Shown: positions 1-8,481 of the stretch, piece by piece
How positions within the stretch are numbered: the stretch's first letter is position 1
How the letters are laid out: every line of letters begins with the position of its first letter
DNA from: Cryobacterium levicorallinum
GTDB lineage: Bacteria; Actinomycetota; Actinomycetes; Actinomycetales; Microbacteriaceae
DNA: 64,000 nt
Assembly: GCF_004402405.1 (NCBI RefSeq)
Contig: NZ_SOFE01000022.1
Coordinates: 283,342-347,341 of the forward strand
Reading direction: 5' to 3'
Made by a program: the position numbers and the translations under genes
The notes under the pieces: generated by a model
Told to the model about the DNA's origin: nothing
Database searches by the model: none
The model's input: only the letters and a program-made list of their open reading frames with translations

Positions 1-264
1 GACGAGATGAAGCGGGCGTCGGGGCAGCTGAGCGGAGCATCCGCTCTCGCGCTGGAAGACTCGGACACGCGGATGTCCCGGCTGGGTCGTTCCGAGATCA
101 CCCTCGGTGAGTTCGCCGATCTCGATGAGGCCCTGCGCCGCCTCGCGCTCGTCACCGCGGCCGACGTGCAGGAGCTCGCCGCCGAGCTCGCGAGCGGGCC
201 CGTGTCGATCTCCGCAGTTGGCGCGCTTGACGATGACGCCTTCGCGGCGATCCTCCCCGGCTGA
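1..264 (+). CDS. M16-family zinc metallopeptidase, C-terminal fragment
   Basis: Only the last 87 codons are inside the window; the frame is open to base 1, so the gene begins upstream. The segment matches the tail of insulinase/pitrilysin-type (M16) peptidases, with a helical stretch containing MSRLGRSEI and a terminal domain ending in ISAVGALDD. The HxxEH zinc site of the family would lie upstream and cannot be checked. In actinobacteria an M16 peptidase commonly sits just before dapB, which agrees with the gene order here. The family call rests on the tail alone. Confidence 0.7.
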   Translation, partial: DEMKRASGQLSGASALALEDSDTRMSRLGRSEITLGEFADLDEALRRLALVTAADVQELAAELASGPVSISAVGALDDDAFAAILPG

Positions 265-325
265 GCCGGCCGCAAAGCTTCTGCAGTATCCGCACCCGCG
301 GACTCCTTGAAATTCGAAATGGACA

Positions 326-931
326 ATGATGCCCCAGTACATCTACCTGGTACGCCACGGCGAGCAGCAGGATGCCGAACACGGCCTGCATGACGGTCCA
401 CTATCGCCGCGTGGCAAACGTCAGGCGTTACTGATCGCCGACCGGCTGAGCGGCGTTCCCTTCACCGGCGCGTGGCATTCACCGCTGCAGCGAGCGGCCG
501 AAACCGCCGAAATCATGGCCGAACGGTTGCCGTCGGTGCAGAGCGAATCGTCTGCGTTGCTGTTCGACTGCATTCCTTCTGGCCGGGCTGCCGAAACACC
601 CAAGGCCTACGACCCTTTCTTCGGCTCGGTCACAGAGGACGAAATCGCTGCCGGACGCGCCCAGATGGAAGACGCGGTCGCCGAATTTCTGCAGCCACGT
701 CGCAGCCAGCGGCACGACCTGCTGATCACCCACAATTTCGTGATCGCCTGGTTTGTGCGTGAGGTGCTCGGAGCTCCCGACTGGCGCTGGGTCGGCATCA
801 ACCAGGCCAATTGCGGATTGACCGTGCTGCAGCAGAAACCCGGCCGTCCCTGGACGCTGGTCACCCACAACGATCTCGGCCACCTGCCGGTCGAGCTGCG
901 CACCGGACTGCCCGAACCGCTGATGTTCTAA
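326..931 (+). CDS. Histidine phosphatase (phosphoglycerate mutase-like) family protein
   Basis: This 201-residue protein has the branch-1 histidine phosphatase signature LVRHGE at residues 8-13, with catalytic His11, HSPLQRAAET at 51-60 and the second catalytic His near 136 (LLITHNF). Such enzymes remove phosphate through a phosphohistidine intermediate. The substrate cannot be read from sequence; small-molecule or cofactor-independent mutase functions are equally possible. Two adjacent ATG codons (326 and 329) are candidate starts. It lies between the M16 peptidase and dapB, on the same strand. Confidence 0.85.
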   Translation: MMPQYIYLVRHGEQQDAEHGLHDGPLSPRGKRQALLIADRLSGVPFTGAWHSPLQRAAETAEIMAERLPSVQSESSALLFDCIPSGRAAETPKAYDPFFGSVTEDEIAAGRAQMEDAVAEFLQPRRSQRHDLLITHNFVIAWFVREVLGAPDWRWVGINQANCGLTVLQQKPGRPWTLVTHNDLGHLPVELRTGLPEPLMF

Positions 932-963
932 TCGACCGGGCGTTGCTGACAGAGATCAATTGG

Positions 964-969
964 TAGATT
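964..969 (+). promoter_or_regulatory. Putative -10 hexamer (TAGATT) for dapB
   Basis: TAGATT lies 6 nt before the dapB ATG and there is no purine-rich ribosome-binding site between them. This fits a leaderless transcript, a recurring arrangement in this window. Confidence 0.4.
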
Positions 970-975
970 GGTTCC

Positions 976-1737
976 ATGACAACACGGGTGGCCATTATCG
1001 GCGCAACGGGCAAGATGGGCCGCGTGGTCTCCGACCTGATCGACCGAACCGAGGGCTACGAGGTCGTCGCCCGGCTTGATTCCCGCAGCGAGCTGAGCGA
1101 GATGCTCGGCGCCGAGATCGCCGTTGACCTGACCCGTCCCGACGTCAGCCGCACCGTCGTCGACTTCGCCACCGAGCACGGTCTGCGGGTGCTCGTGGGC
1201 ACTTCGGGCTGGAGCCAGGAGGGCATCGACGCACTCGGCCACCGCCTCGAGGGCCGCGACGATACCGGCGTCATTATCATTCCCAACTTCTCGATTGGAT
1301 CAGTGCTCGCCACGGCGTTCTCCGCCCTGGCCGCCCGATTCTACGACTCCATCGAGATCGTCGAGGCGCACCAGCCCGGCAAGGTTGATTCGCCGTCGGG
1401 CACCGCTGTGCGCACCGCCGAACTGATCGGTCGTGCCCGCGCCGAACTGGGCCCGGTGTCTGCTCCGCACACCGACCAGCGGGCCCGCGGGCAGCAGGTC
1501 TCGAGTGTGCCCGTGCACAGCCTGCGCCTTGCCGGACTGCTCGCCCGGCAGGACGTGATTCTGGGCGGGACCGGTGAAACGCTCACGATCAGCCACAACA
1601 CCCTGTCGCCGAGCGCCTACGAGAGCGGCATTCTACTGGCCCTCGCCGCGACACGCACCGCCACTGGGGTGACGGTGGGCCTGGACCAGATCGTCGACCT
1701 TGGATTCGATTCGGACACCGCGGGAGCGAACAAATGA
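976..1737 (+). CDS. dapB: 4-hydroxy-tetrahydrodipicolinate reductase
   Basis: DapB reduces 4-hydroxy-tetrahydrodipicolinate with NAD(P)H, the second committed step toward meso-diaminopimelate and lysine, in the cytoplasm. The 253-residue protein has the N-terminal dinucleotide-binding loop GATGKMG (residues 9-15) and the substrate/catalytic segment EAHQPGKVDSPSGTA (130-144) with His132 and Lys136. Length is normal for the actinobacterial form. The stop codon overlaps the start of the next gene (ATGA), so the pair is translationally coupled. dapA and dapF are elsewhere in the window (5573 and 19560). Confidence 0.95.
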   Translation: MTTRVAIIGATGKMGRVVSDLIDRTEGYEVVARLDSRSELSEMLGAEIAVDLTRPDVSRTVVDFATEHGLRVLVGTSGWSQEGIDALGHRLEGRDDTGVIIIPNFSIGSVLATAFSALAARFYDSIEIVEAHQPGKVDSPSGTAVRTAELIGRARAELGPVSAPHTDQRARGQQVSSVPVHSLRLAGLLARQDVILGGTGETLTISHNTLSPSAYESGILLALAATRTATGVTVGLDQIVDLGFDSDTAGANK

Positions 1738-2174
1738 AGGGCAAAATCGCCGTCATCGTCATGGCGGTACTCCTGGTTTTCTACCTACTGCTTGCCGGAG
1801 TGCGCGCCATTGCGTTCGTCCAGAGTGGGGAACCGGTCGGGATAGCGATCGGCGTGGCGCTGCTCGTCTTGCCGCTGATCGGATTCTGGGCGCTCGCGCG
1901 GGAGATTACCTTCGGCATCCGCTCGGAGCGGCTGGTGCGTCAGCTCGACGAACTCGGGGGGTTTCCGTCGAACGACCTGCCGGTGCGTCCGAGCGGTCGT
2001 CCTTATCGGGACGCTGCCGACGCTCAGTTTCCGGCGGCCCAGGCCGAGGTTGAGGCGGAACCCGAGAATTGGCAGTCCTGGCTACGTCTCGGCCTGGCCT
2101 ACGACGCCTCCGGCGACCGCAAACGTGCGCGCGGCGCGATTCGCACGGCGATCACCCTCGAGCGCACGCGCTAG
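1734..2174 (+). CDS. Small membrane protein with a TPR-like tail, function unknown
   Basis: The protein has 146 residues. Residues about 4-25 and 33-55 are hydrophobic and read as two transmembrane helices. The C-terminal half (from about 100) contains a helix pair, WQSWLRLGLAYDASGD then KRARGAIRTAITLE, resembling one tetratricopeptide repeat. It overlaps dapB by 4 nt and so is probably co-transcribed with it. It may be a membrane-anchored scaffold; no enzymatic motif is visible. The next gene converges from the other strand. Confidence 0.65.
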   Translation: MKGKIAVIVMAVLLVFYLLLAGVRAIAFVQSGEPVGIAIGVALLVLPLIGFWALAREITFGIRSERLVRQLDELGGFPSNDLPVRPSGRPYRDAADAQFPAAQAEVEAEPENWQSWLRLGLAYDASGDRKRARGAIRTAITLERTR

Positions 2175-2185
2175 AGCCAGCGCCG

Positions 2186-3076
2186 CTACGGCTGGCGCAG
2201 CATCCAGGCGATCGCGGTGGCCGGCGTACGCTGAGCGAACTCGAATCCGTCGTCGAGCAGCTTCTGGGGGCTCACTTGCTGGTCGGCGAGCAGCAGTTGG
2301 CGGGCGGCATCCTGTAACAGAAAAGTCAGTATCGGTTTCGGTACCGGCAGCCGGAACGGCCGGTGTAGCGCTGCGGCGAGTGTGCTGATGATGTCGTTGG
2401 CCGTCGCGGGGGTCGGCCCGACCAGGTTCACCGGGCCGGACAGGGTCGAGGTCAACAGGTGCACGATCGCCGCGGCCTCGTCGTGCAGGCTGATCCAGGC
2501 CCAGTGCTGCATTCCGCTGCCGAGCGGCCCGGCCAGACCTAGCTTGGCCAGCGGCAGCACGGGTTTGAGCGCCCCGCCCTTGGCTAAAACCAGACCGGTC
2601 CGCAGAGTGACGATGCGGGTCGATTCGGGTGTGAGTTGCGCCTCGGCTTCCCAGCGCGTGACCACCTCGGCGAGAAAATCGGTGCCGACAGCGGATGCCT
2701 CGCTCAGTACTTCCCCCGGCCGATTCCCATAGATCCCCACCGCAGAGCCGTTCAGCAGAACGGTCGGCGGGTTCGTTGACCGACGCAGCGCGTCGGTCAA
2801 CGTGCGCGTGGCGTGCAGACGGGATTGCAGGATTTCCTGGCGGTACCCGCTTGTCCACGGCAGCCGCGCCAGCGACGCGCCGGACAGGTTGACGACGGCG
2901 TCGATGTCGTCGAGCACGCTCGGATCCAAAACCAACGTGGCCGGGTCCCAACGAATCTCGTTGGGACCGAGGGCCTCGCGTCGTACCAGCCGCACCGGGG
3001 TGTGGCCGGCAGTTTCGACCTGGCGGCTAAGCTCCCTGCCGATGAGACCGGATGCGCCGGCAATCAGAACGCGCAT
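2186..3076 (-). CDS. TIGR01777-family NAD-dependent epimerase/SDR protein
   Basis: The 296-residue protein begins with a Rossmann loop GASGLIG at residues 7-13 and carries the WDP and VNLSGASL segments characteristic of the TIGR01777 (YfcH/SDR39U1) group, ending in a DUF1731-like C-terminal domain (PxPxxxLxxLLxxAARQLLLADQ). Members are atypical short-chain dehydrogenases with an undefined substrate. It converges on the dapB operon with only 11 bp between stops and is followed upstream by an OsmC gene on the same strand. Confidence 0.85.
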   Translation of the reverse strand: MRVLIAGASGLIGRELSRQVETAGHTPVRLVRREALGPNEIRWDPATLVLDPSVLDDIDAVVNLSGASLARLPWTSGYRQEILQSRLHATRTLTDALRRSTNPPTVLLNGSAVGIYGNRPGEVLSEASAVGTDFLAEVVTRWEAEAQLTPESTRIVTLRTGLVLAKGGALKPVLPLAKLGLAGPLGSGMQHWAWISLHDEAAAIVHLLTSTLSGPVNLVGPTPATANDIISTLAAALHRPFRLPVPKPILTFLLQDAARQLLLADQQVSPQKLLDDGFEFAQRTPATAIAWMLRQP

Positions 3077-3085
3077 GGCCTGAGC

Positions 3086-3517
3086 CTAGGCCAGCTCTGC
3101 TTCAATGGTGATCGGAATGCCGGCGAGCGCCTTCGAGATCGGGCAGTTCTCCTTGGCATCCTGTGCAAACGTTTCGAACTCGGCCTCGGTCAGACCGGGA
3201 ATCTTCGCGCTGACCAGCAGGTGGCTGCCGATGACGCCGGTTCCGGCCGCAAAGGTGACGGCGGCGGTGGTCTGGATACTCTCGGGGGTATGGCCAGCCG
3301 AGCCGAGGGCGTTGGCGAGGGCCATAGAGAAGCACGCTGCGTGAGCGGCGCCGAGCAATTCCTCGGGGTTGGTGGTGTTCGATACCCCTTCGGCGCGAGC
3401 CTTCCAGTTCACCGAAAATTCCGCGGTATGTGAGGAATCGAGCGTGACAATTCCAGAACCGGTCGGAAGATCGCCGGTCCAGACGGTGGTTGCTTCACTC
3501 GTGAGTGTCGTGGGCAT
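3086..3517 (-). CDS. OsmC/Ohr family peroxiredoxin-like protein
   Basis: This 143-residue protein has the two redox cysteines of the family: Cys62 in AAHAACFSMA and Cys125 in KENCPISKA, with the N-terminal NPEELLGAAHA motif. OsmC/Ohr proteins reduce organic hydroperoxides with thiol partners. The sequence looks closer to OsmC (YhfA-type) than Ohr. A clear ribosome-binding site (GGAGGTAAC on the minus strand) precedes the start by a few bases. It may form an operon with the SDR gene downstream. Confidence 0.88.
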   Translation of the reverse strand: MPTTLTSEATTVWTGDLPTGSGIVTLDSSHTAEFSVNWKARAEGVSNTTNPEELLGAAHAACFSMALANALGSAGHTPESIQTTAAVTFAAGTGVIGSHLLVSAKIPGLTEAEFETFAQDAKENCPISKALAGIPITIEAELA

Positions 3518-3650
3518 GGTGTTACCTCCAGGTGGTTGAATTCCACCCTATCCGTCAGACCTGCCCGGCGAACCTGTCCCGTCTGGGAACTTCCTGAGAG
3601 CCAGCCCGACACGACCCCGACCCAGTTTCCCGGCTGGGCCTGGAACACCT

Positions 3651-4154
3651 TCAGGCGCCTCGAACCCGTGCACCCCGGTTCAGCAAGCCGAATCGTACGA
3701 GCAGCAAGTAGATCTGGCAGCCGAGGCAGTAATCGAACACAGCGTTGAGAAAGGCCGCGACGAAGGCTGCCGCCGCGGCGATGCCGACCGCGCCGGGCAC
3801 TCCGGCCAGCCCGAGAGCCACGCCGACGAGCGCGACCGCGAGGCCGACGCCCTGGGCAAAGGTCGGTGGAGCGGCATCCTCGAGTTCGGCCGGGGGAGCA
3901 AGGCGGGGTCGGACGAATTTCTTGAACAGCACGCCATAGGGATGCCGTCCGGCTCCGGCCGCAGCGCCCCACGCGAATAGTCCGGTCAGCGCCGACAGCA
4001 GGATCAACGCGGCAACGGATGCCCCGGTCAGCGACAAGAAGACCACGGCGAGCAGCAGCACGGCGGTGATCGCCGCACCGAACCTGGGCCCGCGCGGATC
4101 GAGCCGGGGGCGCACCCTGGGTGGCGTCGTGATCGGCGAATCAGCGGTTGACAT
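3651..4154 (-). CDS. DUF4395 four-helix membrane protein
   Basis: I place the start at 4154 (MSTADSP), inside the upstream thioredoxin-like gene whose stop it overlaps by 14 nt; a longer frame up to 4271 would run further into that gene and encodes no family-like sequence. The 167-residue product has four hydrophobic helices (about 27-44, 45-64, 103-124, 123-141) and a Cys-Leu-Gly-Cys pair at 143-146 near the last helix. DUF4395 proteins are often paired with thioredoxin-like genes, and the CxxC plus this context suggests membrane redox chemistry. Confidence 0.82.
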   Translation of the reverse strand: MSTADSPITTPPRVRPRLDPRGPRFGAAITAVLLLAVVFLSLTGASVAALILLSALTGLFAWGAAAGAGRHPYGVLFKKFVRPRLAPPAELEDAAPPTFAQGVGLAVALVGVALGLAGVPGAVGIAAAAAFVAAFLNAVFDYCLGCQIYLLLVRFGLLNRGARVRGA

Positions 4155-4608
4155 AGGAACTCCAAAGGGTTGTGGACCGACCCGAACCGGGCTCGAAATT
4201 GTCCAGGGCAGCGGCGATGGCAGCGCGGTTCGGCGCACCACCCACTCGTGCGCGCACCCGTCCGGCTCCATCGAGAATCAGGGTCGTCGGTGTTTGCAAA
4301 ATGGAGTACCGGTTCGCTAAATCCGCGCGATGGGTCAGGTCCACGTCGACGTGCACGACGCCGGGGCGGGAATCCGCCACGGCACCAAGTAGTCGGCGGG
4401 TGCCCGGGCAGCGGGCGCACAACTCGGTCGAAAACTGCAACAGGGTCGCCGCAGCGCCGAACGGGGTCGCAGCCGCGACATCCGCTGGCCTGATGATCTG
4501 GCCGGAAATCTGGGTGACGCGACCCTGTCTGGCCCGCCAGAACAGGCCGAGCACGGTCGTGCCGGCCAGCAATGCCAACAGTAGGCCGATAGCTTCGAGG
4601 GGATTCAT
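4141..4608 (-). CDS. Membrane-anchored thioredoxin-fold protein
   Basis: The 155-residue protein starts with one transmembrane helix (residues 5-24) followed by a thioredoxin fold. The active-site equivalent is Cys64-Ala-Arg-Cys67, and the cis-Pro loop is ILQTPTTLIL. This is a CxxC oxidoreductase rather than a classical thioredoxin (WCGPC). It overlaps the DUF4395 gene downstream and probably works with it in extracytoplasmic thiol-disulfide exchange; the partner and substrate are inference. Confidence 0.8.
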   Translation of the reverse strand: MNPLEAIGLLLALLAGTTVLGLFWRARQGRVTQISGQIIRPADVAAATPFGAAATLLQFSTELCARCPGTRRLLGAVADSRPGVVHVDVDLTHRADLANRYSILQTPTTLILDGAGRVRARVGGAPNRAAIAAALDNFEPGSGRSTTLWSSYVNR

Positions 4609-4707
4609 GGTTGCAACGCTACGCGGGCGTACTGTGAATCTCGCACTGTGACGAGAGATTACGCCGGCTCACGGTGTGGCCCGACCCCTACCTGCGGTGG
4701 ATGCGAC

Positions 4708-4713
4708 TAACCT
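4708..4713 (+). promoter_or_regulatory. Putative -10 hexamer (TAACCT) for thyX
   Basis: TAACCT ends 6 nt before the thyX GTG start, with no ribosome-binding site between, as expected for a leaderless mRNA. Confidence 0.4.
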
Positions 4714-4719
4714 GAACCA

Positions 4720-5484
4720 GTGTCTGATACCGCCGAACAAGAGCCCCGCCCTGAAATCGAATTTAGATCGGAAATGACCGTCGAACTCGTGCGCGCGAGT
4801 GCCCACGACTCCGATGTGCTGTTTGCCGCCCGGGTATCGACCCTGGGAGAGCAGACCCTGGAACAGAGTCAGCTCGAGGGGTCCGAGAGCGAGGCCGACG
4901 AGAAGCGTGACCGCGGCCTGATCAATTACCTCATGCGCGACCGCCACGGCTCGCCGTTCGAACACAACTCGATGACGTTTTACGTGTGCGCGCCCATCTT
5001 CGTGTTCCGCGAGTTCATGCGGCACCGCATTGCCTCCTACAACGAAGAATCGGGCCGCTACCGGGAGCTCAACCCGGTGTTCTACGTGCCCTCCAACGAG
5101 CGCAACCTCGTACAAGTCGGCAAGGCCGGCGCCTATGACTTTCTGCCCGGAACCGCCGAGCAGACCGCGTTGGTGCAGCAGCAAACCCGTGCCGCCGCGA
5201 TTCACGCCTACGAGGCCTACCAGCGGATGCTCCAAGCCGGCGTCGCGCGCGAGGTCGCCCGCATCGTGCTGCCGCTGAACATCTACTCCTCGATGTATGT
5301 CACACTCAACGCTCGTTCGCTGATGAATTTTCTCAGCCTGCGCACCAAGCGGGAGGGGAGTCAGTTCCCGTCCTTCCCGCAGCGTGAGATCGAGATGTGT
5401 GCCGAGCAGATGGAAACGCACTTCGAGAAACTGATGCCGCTGACCCATGCATCCTTCAATAAGAACGGTCGCGTTTCGCCGTAG
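4720..5484 (+). CDS. thyX: FAD-dependent thymidylate synthase
   Basis: ThyX methylates dUMP to dTMP using methylene-tetrahydrofolate, FAD and NADPH. The 254-residue protein carries the family signature RHRxxSxNExSxRY at residues 101-114 and a C-terminal NFLSLRTK segment that binds nucleotide. The start is a GTG. ThyX next to dapA is a conserved actinobacterial pairing. Tetrahydrofolate is regenerated without oxidation in this reaction, so thyX genomes often do not depend on ThyA. Confidence 0.96.
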   Translation: MSDTAEQEPRPEIEFRSEMTVELVRASAHDSDVLFAARVSTLGEQTLEQSQLEGSESEADEKRDRGLINYLMRDRHGSPFEHNSMTFYVCAPIFVFREFMRHRIASYNEESGRYRELNPVFYVPSNERNLVQVGKAGAYDFLPGTAEQTALVQQQTRAAAIHAYEAYQRMLQAGVAREVARIVLPLNIYSSMYVTLNARSLMNFLSLRTKREGSQFPSFPQREIEMCAEQMETHFEKLMPLTHASFNKNGRVSP

Positions 5485-5500
5485 CAGTATTCCGTTGAGA

Positions 5501-5527
5501 AGTGCCCGGTTCACACGGGCACTTTTT
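5501..5527 (+). terminator. Rho-independent terminator of thyX
   Basis: An 8-bp perfect stem AGTGCCCG/CGGGCACT with a 7-nt loop runs directly into five T residues. It separates thyX from dapA. Confidence 0.85.
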
Positions 5528-5559
5528 GGGCTCTCGCCGGGCGGAGGGCGTGGAGACGA

Positions 5560-5565
5560 TAGCCT
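5560..5565 (+). promoter_or_regulatory. Putative -10 hexamer (TAGCCT) for dapA
   Basis: TAGCCT lies 7 nt upstream of the dapA GTG, with no ribosome-binding site between, consistent with leaderless transcription. Confidence 0.35.
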
Positions 5566-5572
5566 GTAGTTC

Positions 5573-6550
5573 GTGTCTACCTCTACGAATCCCTTTGGCC
5601 AGGTGCTGGTCGCACTGGTCACCCCGTTTACCTTTGATGGCGAAGTGGACTGGGCCGGGGTGGAGAAGCACATCGACGACGTCATCAACGCCGGGGCCGA
5701 TGGCATCGTCGTCACGGGCACGACCGGTGAGACCAGCACGCTGACCGACCCGGAGAAGATCCGCCTGGTCGAGGTCGGCAAGTCGGTCGCCAACGGCCGC
5801 GCCAAGATCATCACCGGCGGTGGCTCAAATGAGACCGCTCACGCCATGCAGCTGGCCCGGCAGAGTGAAAAAGCCGGTGCGGACGGCAATATGATCGTCA
5901 CGCCGTACTACAACAAGCCAACCCAAGCCGGTATCCTCACCCACTTCCGCATGATCGCGGATGCCACCGATCTGCCCGTCATCCTCTACGACATCCCCGG
6001 CCGTACCGGTGTTGCAATCGCCTACGAGACCATCCTGCGCGCGGCCAAGCACCCCAATATTCTGGCTATCAAAGATGCCAAGGGCGACTTCGCCCAGGTC
6101 AGCCGGGTGCTCAACCAGACCGACCTCCTGTACTTCTCCGGCGACGACCCCAACGTTCTGGCACACCTGTCGATCGGTGCGACCGGCTTGATCGGCGTGA
6201 CCGGCAATATCACGGCCACCCCGTACCGGCACATGGTCGACGCCGTCAACCGTGGCGACCTCAAGGTCGCGACCGCCGCCCATCAGCAGCTCGAACCACT
6301 CGTGCGCGCCGTGATGACACACGTTCCCGGCACCGTGGCGGTGAAGTACATTTTGCACGGCCTCGGGCGCATCGGCAGCCCGCGGGTGCGCCTGCCCCTG
6401 GTCGGCCCGGAGGACTCCGAAGCCGCTCAGATCGAGGACGAACTCTCGCTCGTGCAAGACATCCCCGGCGTGGACTTCTCTAACTTCCGTCCGGACCGCA
6501 ACGCTGCGGCCGGCGGATCGCTCCCCAAGGTCGCCGGCACCACCCGCTAA
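5573..6550 (+). CDS. dapA: 4-hydroxy-tetrahydrodipicolinate synthase
   Basis: DapA condenses pyruvate with aspartate semialdehyde, entering the lysine/diaminopimelate branch. In the 325-residue protein the pyruvate-binding GTTGE motif is at 49-53, the catalytic Tyr at 139 (ILYDIPGRTG) and the Schiff-base Lys at 167 (AIKDAKGDF). The start is GTG. The protein is a little longer than the bacterial norm because of a 25-residue C-terminal tail. A long perfect inverted repeat follows the stop. Confidence 0.96.
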   Translation: MSTSTNPFGQVLVALVTPFTFDGEVDWAGVEKHIDDVINAGADGIVVTGTTGETSTLTDPEKIRLVEVGKSVANGRAKIITGGGSNETAHAMQLARQSEKAGADGNMIVTPYYNKPTQAGILTHFRMIADATDLPVILYDIPGRTGVAIAYETILRAAKHPNILAIKDAKGDFAQVSRVLNQTDLLYFSGDDPNVLAHLSIGATGLIGVTGNITATPYRHMVDAVNRGDLKVATAAHQQLEPLVRAVMTHVPGTVAVKYILHGLGRIGSPRVRLPLVGPEDSEAAQIEDELSLVQDIPGVDFSNFRPDRNAAAGGSLPKVAGTTR

Positions 6551-6562
6551 AGCGTTGATCGT

Positions 6563-6634
6563 GCTCGCGGCACTCGTTAACGTACGCGGCGCCCGTCCGT
6601 AGGGGTGCCGCGAACTGCAACGAGTGCCGCGAGC
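6563..6634 (+). terminator. Long perfect inverted repeat after dapA
   Basis: Arms 6563-6578 and 6619-6634 (GCTCGCGGCACTCGTT and its exact complement, 16 of 16) flank a 40-nt GC-rich loop that can form further pairs. There is no T-run, so it may be a GC-type terminator, a transcript stabiliser, or a scar at the junction with the efflux cassette. Confidence 0.5.
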
Positions 6635-6727
6635 CCGGCAAACCCAGCGCGCGGCGCACCTTGCCACAAAACGCTAAGATCGACCCATCGAGCACGACCA
6701 CGTCGGTCGGTGCGCGTTGGGAGTGTC

Positions 6728-7789
6728 GTGAACATTGCACGCAAATGGGTCTTTCCCATCCTTCGTCTGATCGTCATAGCGGCCATCGCCGTGGCCCTCG
6801 TGAAGCTCGCCTTCTACCCAGACGCCGCCGCCGACAGCAACCCGGCCGAGCCCACTGGCGTCATCGTCGAGCCCCAAATTCCGGTGGCCCTCGGCACGAT
6901 CAGCAACGATGTCACCCTGCCGGGCACGGTCAGCGCCGACCCGGCCGTGGCCATCAAAGCGACCGCCGTCGGAACGGTCGACGAGATCTTCATCTCGGCC
7001 GGACAAACCGTGAACAAAGACGACAAGATCTACGACATCCGGGTTGAGACGATCAAAGACCCGGTCGAAACAACGGATGCCGACGGCAACGTGACCATCA
7101 CCCAGCCGAAACCAGTGGTCACCTTCGCCAAGGTATTCGCGCCGATCACCGGAATTCTCAGCTCGCTCACCGTGATCCCCGGTCAGAGCGTGGCCGTCGG
7201 CGACGCCACCGGGCAGGTTGCACCGCCCACCTTCTCGGTGAGCGGCGCTCTCAGCCCCGAGCAGCAGTATCGGCTGCTGACCAAGCCGACGGAAGCATCC
7301 GTCGCGATAACGAAGGGGCCGGCACCGTTCACCTGTACCGGCCTGACCATCACCACCCCGCTGGCCGGGGAATCGGCCGGTGGCGACGGCTCGGCGGGCG
7401 GCCAGGCGGGCACGAGTGGCACGACCGTGACATGCGCGATTCCGGCCGACGTGACGGTGTTCGCCGGCCTCGCCGCGCAGATCACCATCGCCGCCGGCCT
7501 GGCGGAAAACGTGTTGGTCGTGCCGACCACCGCCGTCGAGGGCTCGGCCGAGACCGGTGTCGTCTGGTTTGTGCTGGCCGACGGCGGTACCGAGGAACGC
7601 CCGGTCACGCTTGGCATGACCGACGGCACCAACGTGCAGGTCATTGACGGACTCGTCGAGGGCGATGTGATCAATCAATTCGTGCCGGGTGCCCCCGTGG
7701 CACCGGGAGCCGACGGCTGTGATACCCAACCCGATGGCAGCCAAGTCTGCTACATGCCGAGCATCTCCAGCAGAGCGATCTCCCATTGA
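6728..7789 (+). CDS. HlyD/MacA-like efflux adaptor subunit
   Basis: I chose the GTG at 6728, which has GGGAG about 6 nt upstream; the frame is open further up but encodes low-complexity residues. The 353-residue product has an N-terminal membrane anchor (about 8-28), a barrel-sandwich domain (TVDEIFISAGQTVNKDD and the later AKVFAPITGILSSLTVIPGQSV) and a C-terminal barrel (NVLVVPTTAVEG). These are features of periplasmic-adaptor homologues that in Gram-positives couple to FtsX-type permeases. It overlaps the ATPase gene by 4 nt (TTGA) and forms an operon with it and the permease. Confidence 0.85.
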   Translation: MNIARKWVFPILRLIVIAAIAVALVKLAFYPDAAADSNPAEPTGVIVEPQIPVALGTISNDVTLPGTVSADPAVAIKATAVGTVDEIFISAGQTVNKDDKIYDIRVETIKDPVETTDADGNVTITQPKPVVTFAKVFAPITGILSSLTVIPGQSVAVGDATGQVAPPTFSVSGALSPEQQYRLLTKPTEASVAITKGPAPFTCTGLTITTPLAGESAGGDGSAGGQAGTSGTTVTCAIPADVTVFAGLAAQITIAAGLAENVLVVPTTAVEGSAETGVVWFVLADGGTEERPVTLGMTDGTNVQVIDGLVEGDVINQFVPGAPVAPGADGCDTQPDGSQVCYMPSISSRAISH

Positions 7790-8481
7790 GTCTTCTACAT
7801 CTTGAGGGCGTCACCCGCACCGTGCAGCTCATCGATGCGCCGCCGCTGACAATTCTCTCCGGCATCGACCTCGACGTCGACGTGGGCGACCGCGTCTCGA
7901 TCGTGGGCCGCTCCGGTTCGGGCAAAACCACCCTGCTCAACCTGCTCGGGCTGCTCGACAACCCCACCAGCGGCACCATGCTGTTCGAAGACCGCCCCGT
8001 GCAGTCGCTGTCCTCCGGCGCGCGGGATCGGTTGCGCGGCCGAGAGGTCGGCTTCATCTTTCAACAGTTCAACCTGCTGCAGGGACGCACCGCCCTCGAA
8101 AACGTCATGACTCCGCTGCTCTACGCGGAGGGCCGCCAGTTCTGGCAGCGCACCCGAATCGCCACCGAGATGCTCGAACGCGTCGGGCTCGGCGACCGGC
8201 TCGGCTCACTGCCCGACAAGTTGAGTGGCGGTGAACAGCAGCGGGTGGCGATCGCTCGCTCGCTCGTGCGCGGCCCACGGCTGATTCTCGCCGACGAACC
8301 CACCGGCGCTCTCGACCTCGAGACCGGCGAAACGGTGATGGACCTGATCGACGAGGTCGCCACCGAATCCGGCGCAGCCCTCGTCACCATCACGCACGAT
8401 CCCGCTATCGCCGCCCGAGCCAGCCGACACCTGCGCCTCGACCACGGCGCGCTGCAGGCCACCAGCACGGTGCCGGCATGA
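7786..8481 (+). CDS. MacB-type ABC transporter ATP-binding protein
   Basis: The 231-residue ATPase starts with TTG overlapping the preceding stop. It has Walker A GRSGSGKT (41-48), Q-loop FQQFN (92-96), signature LSGGE (146-150), Walker B ending ADEPT (169-173) and the switch His204. The close spacing and the LolD/MacB-like sequence indicate it powers the downstream FtsX-like permease. Likely substrates are peptides, lipids or drugs; the sequence does not decide. Confidence 0.92.
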   Translation: MSLLHLEGVTRTVQLIDAPPLTILSGIDLDVDVGDRVSIVGRSGSGKTTLLNLLGLLDNPTSGTMLFEDRPVQSLSSGARDRLRGREVGFIFQQFNLLQGRTALENVMTPLLYAEGRQFWQRTRIATEMLERVGLGDRLGSLPDKLSGGEQQRVAIARSLVRGPRLILADEPTGALDLETGETVMDLIDEVATESGAALVTITHDPAIAARASRHLRLDHGALQATSTVPA